Part shown: positions 14,092 through 15,591 of the stretch, piece by piece | Numbering within the stretch: position 1 is the stretch's first letter | Layout of the letters: every line of letters starts with the position of its first letter | Source: CAZKGE01 sp964541695 | GTDB lineage: Bacteria > Bacillota > Clostridia > Christensenellales > CAG-138 | Length of the DNA: 15,591 nt | Reading direction: 5' to 3' | Assembly: GCA_964541695.1 (NCBI GenBank) | Contig: CAZIRB010000052.1 | Span: 1 to 15,591, forward strand | Translations under genes and position numbers: made by a program | The notes under the pieces: generated by a model | Told to the model about the DNA's origin: nothing | Database searches by the model: none | What the model saw: the letters and a program-made list of their open reading frames with translations, nothing else

Positions 14092-14387
14092 TAGTCTTCC
14101 TCCATTTTGTTTTTTGTGGTGTTGGAACCGCGCACCGGGACACTTTATTGAGAGCCTGCCTGCCCGGGGAACCGATATACCTTTTTGTGCCGGATTGTAT
14201 TAAGCCAAAGATATGTTCCCCGACGGAACAGCGCAGCGAAGGCAAATCGATCCGGGCCCTTCGTCGCGCGTCCCTTTCGACACCCAGGCGATCCATATTG
14301 CCTGCGGCCGCCGCGCATCCATGATGAGCGGCACATGAATACAACGTCCTAAAAATACGGTTGGCTGCGGAAGCTCTTGTTTCTGTC
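14092..14387 (-). other. Long structured 5' leader of livK
   Basis: About 296 nt between the predicted transcription start and the livK ATG. Several hairpins can be drawn, including CGAAGG/CCTTCG and a long one in which GGGGAAC pairs with GTTCCCC (about 14224 to 14162) and continues through AU pairs. I found no T-box core, no known riboswitch signature that I can read by eye, and no terminator with a U-tract. Two frames are open through it (for example ATG at 14336) but lack ribosome binding sites. Function unknown. Confidence 0.4.
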
Positions 14388-14393
14388 GGGTTT

Positions 14394-14421
14394 ATTATAG
14401 CGGTACAGAGTCATCTGTCAA
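14394..14421 (-). promoter_or_regulatory. Sigma-A promoter of livKHMGF
   Basis: On the minus strand TTGACA (14421-14416) and TATAAT (14399-14394), both perfect consensus, are separated by 16 bp. The start is expected near 14387. Confidence 0.87.
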
Positions 14422-14581
14422 TGTCACAAAGTTCTGTTTTGTAAATTATATCATTCCGCATGCCGCTTTACAAGTCCCACATGCCGCCGGTGTTGCATTT
14501 TTTATTCCCGCACCGCGCCGGGGGCGCAAAAAAGCGCGCCGGCAGAGGCTTTGCGGCGAACTTGCCCGGATTATGGGTTTT

Positions 14582-14597
14582 AAGTAAACGCTTACAA
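14582..14597 (-). promoter_or_regulatory. cre-like site (CcpA operator candidate)
   Basis: Minus-strand TTGTAAGCGTTTACTT matches the cre consensus WTGNAANCGNWNNCWW at every defined position and is nearly palindromic. A partial inverted copy, TAAGCGTTA on the plus strand, lies at 14613-14621. The site is about 160 bp upstream of the liv -35 box. It also overlaps the -35 (TTGTAA) of a weaker minus-strand promoter candidate whose -10 (CATAAT) is at 14575-14570. It sits in the 321-bp gap between the liv promoter and the cyuA stop, where no gene is seen. Confidence 0.45.
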
Positions 14598-14643
14598 TGT
14601 TCAGATTAAATATAAGCGTTATTTAGAATTTTTCTTTGTTTTA

Positions 14644-14685
14644 GCGGGCGAATTTCCGCGCCGGTTCGGCCGAAAACCCACCCGC
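14644..14685 (-). other. Strand-asymmetric stem-loop downstream of cyuA
   Basis: A 15-bp stem (14644-14658 with 14671-14685) and 12-nt loop, about 60 nt after the cyuA stop. Four of the pairs are G-U in the minus-strand RNA and become A-C mismatches in the plus-strand RNA, so the structure is favoured only in the cyuA sense. No U-tract follows, so it may be a 3'-end-protecting hairpin rather than a classical terminator. Confidence 0.42.
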
Positions 14686-14742
14686 CGATGTGTTTGTTTA
14701 TGCTTATCATATCGGTCAGTGTTCCGCGGTTTTTTGCCTCGG

Positions 14743-15591
14743 TTACTGTCCCGTCATGATGCGCAGGATCTCCTTGTCGGTTTCGCGCATCCCATCCCGC
14801 CCGAGGCGGCCGACGTTGGCGATGGTGTTCTCGACGCCCTTTGTCACGATGCCCTCCCCGCCGATAAACTCCTTGCCGCGCTTGTACATCTCGTATCCGA
14901 ACATGCCGGCGTCCACGGCGGTCGCGACTTTCGCGGCGCAGGAAGGCTTTGCGCCGTCGCAGACGATGCCGGACACGATGGCAAGGGCGTTAACCAGCGT
15001 GTGCGCGACGGCCTCGTAGCCGCCGCCGTCGAGCCAGGCGATCGCCGCGCCTGCGCTGCACCCGGCGCTGACCGCGCCGCAGTAGGCCGACAGTCGGCCG
15101 ATGCCGGCTTTTTGGTGTACGGTCAGCAGATTGCTGACGATGAGCGCGCGGAGCATCTCCTCGCGCGCGCGGCCGGTCCGCTCGGCATAGACAGCCACGG
15201 GTACCGAGGCCGTGATGCCCTGGTTTCCGCTGCCCGAGCAGATGACGACCGGCATCTCGCAGCCGCTCATCCGCGCGTCGGAGCCCGCGGCCGCTGCGGC
15301 CCGGCAAAGCACCGGGAGGCTGTCCCCGTACGCGTCGATCAGCACGCGGCCGATCGAAACGCCCCAGTCATGCCCGAGCCCCTCCGAGGCGATGGCCATG
15401 TTGCAGCGCAGCTGCTCCTCCAACACGTCTTGAACGTCGCTTAGCTCAACCGTATCGGCAAAGTCCAGAATGTCCTCCACGCTGAGGCCGGAGCGGTCCG
15501 TCCGGCGCTCCTGCGCCTGCTCCCGCCACGGGATCTCCAGCAGCCGGTCGCCGTCCTTTTCCAGCAGCACGACGTTCGTGTGGCGGTCGAC
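14743..15591 (-). CDS. cyuA: L-cysteine desulfidase, CyuA/UPF0597 family (5' end outside window)
   Basis: The C-terminal ~282 residues of an SDH_alpha-type Fe-S enzyme of the UPF0597 family, whose characterised members degrade L-cysteine to pyruvate, ammonia and sulfide in the cytoplasm. Typical stretches are HTNVVLLEKDG at the visible start, CSGSGNQGITASVPVAVYAE, RLSAYCGAVSAGCSAGAAIA, and VCDGAKPSCAAKVATAVDAG. The cysteines in these blocks are the probable ligands of the [4Fe-4S] cluster. Full-length members have about 420-440 residues, so roughly 150 are missing. The frame is open to the last base, so the internal ATG at 15570 is not the start. The closest alternative is the alpha chain of iron-sulfur L-serine dehydratase, but SGSGNQGI and the HTNVV block favour UPF0597. 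Confidence 0.88.
   Translation of the reverse strand, partial: VDRHTNVVLLEKDGDRLLEIPWREQAQERRTDRSGLSVEDILDFADTVELSDVQDVLEEQLRCNMAIASEGLGHDWGVSIGRVLIDAYGDSLPVLCRAAAAAGSDARMSGCEMPVVICSGSGNQGITASVPVAVYAERTGRAREEMLRALIVSNLLTVHQKAGIGRLSAYCGAVSAGCSAGAAIAWLDGGGYEAVAHTLVNALAIVSGIVCDGAKPSCAAKVATAVDAGMFGYEMYKRGKEFIGGEGIVTKGVENTIANVGRLGRDGMRETDKEILRIMTGQ

Noticed and set aside
14145..14336. A 63-codon leader peptide upstream of livK
   Set aside because: No ribosome binding site, no run of Leu/Ile/Val codons, and arginine-rich composition expected from random GC-rich sequence.
14092..14387. A second T-box in the livK leader
   Set aside because: There is a GGTGCGCGGTTCC stretch, but no GGTGG-N-ACCGCG core and no AG-box/specifier arrangement.
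14521..14545. GGCGC-AAAAAA-GCGCC hairpin as a terminator for cyuA
   Set aside because: The T/A run is in the loop rather than after the stem, so it does not have terminator form.

Overview
The window looks like a piece of a GC-rich draft genome or metagenome bin from an anaerobic Firmicute (Clostridia-like). The reasons are the strong AGGAGG-type ribosome binding sites, near-consensus sigma-A promoters, a T-box riboswitch, a cre-like site, a LytTR/DUF3021 regulatory pair, DapF, and a Fe-S L-cysteine desulfidase of the UPF0597/CyuA family. A run of exactly 100 N (4975-5074) is a scaffold gap, so its true length is unknown. I cannot name the genus. Almost every gene is on the minus strand.

Left part (1-2230). 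A membrane sensor histidine kinase (minus strand, cut by the left edge) is divergent from a plus-strand flavoprotein whose cysteine spacing fits a [4Fe-4S] iron-sulfur flavoprotein. The flavoprotein has a clear promoter (TTGATT, 17 bp, TATAAT) and is followed by about 240 bp rich in hairpins and short repeats, then an intrinsic terminator.

Aromatic amino acid transporter operon (5373 down to 2230, minus). A consensus promoter drives a T-box leader. It is followed by a substrate-binding protein (5' end lost in the gap), a permease and an ATPase of the TrpXYZ type. The T-box specifier reads UAC (Tyr), and the UGGU in its core suits a tRNA with discriminator A, as in tRNA-Tyr, rather than the G of tRNA-Trp. 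The sequence therefore points to a tyrosine-responsive operon.

Regulatory and decayed cluster (8202 down to 5410, minus). A LytTR DNA-binding protein and a DUF3021 membrane protein are followed by a 58-aa two-helix membrane protein, which is translationally coupled to a serine hydrolase (beta-lactamase-like, with C-terminal membrane helices). The hydrolase is broken by two frame changes and a 31-nt insertion, and its nucleophile position reads Pro. I treat it as a pseudogene.

Lysine/peptidoglycan and branched-chain amino acid region (14421 down to 8421, minus). livK, livH, livM, livG and livF form a complete high-affinity branched-chain amino acid ABC importer. dapF follows, probably also served by its own extended -10 promoter, and ends in a strong terminator. 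livK has a promoter about 300 nt upstream and a long structured leader. A stable hairpin lies between livK and livH. Upstream lies a perfect match to the CcpA cre consensus.

Right edge. cyuA-like L-cysteine desulfidase (minus, 5' end outside the window). No CRISPR array, tRNA, rRNA, insertion sequence or phage gene was seen. Overall this is mostly housekeeping amino acid transport and metabolism. The most informative elements are the RNA and regulatory ones, not a new gene system.
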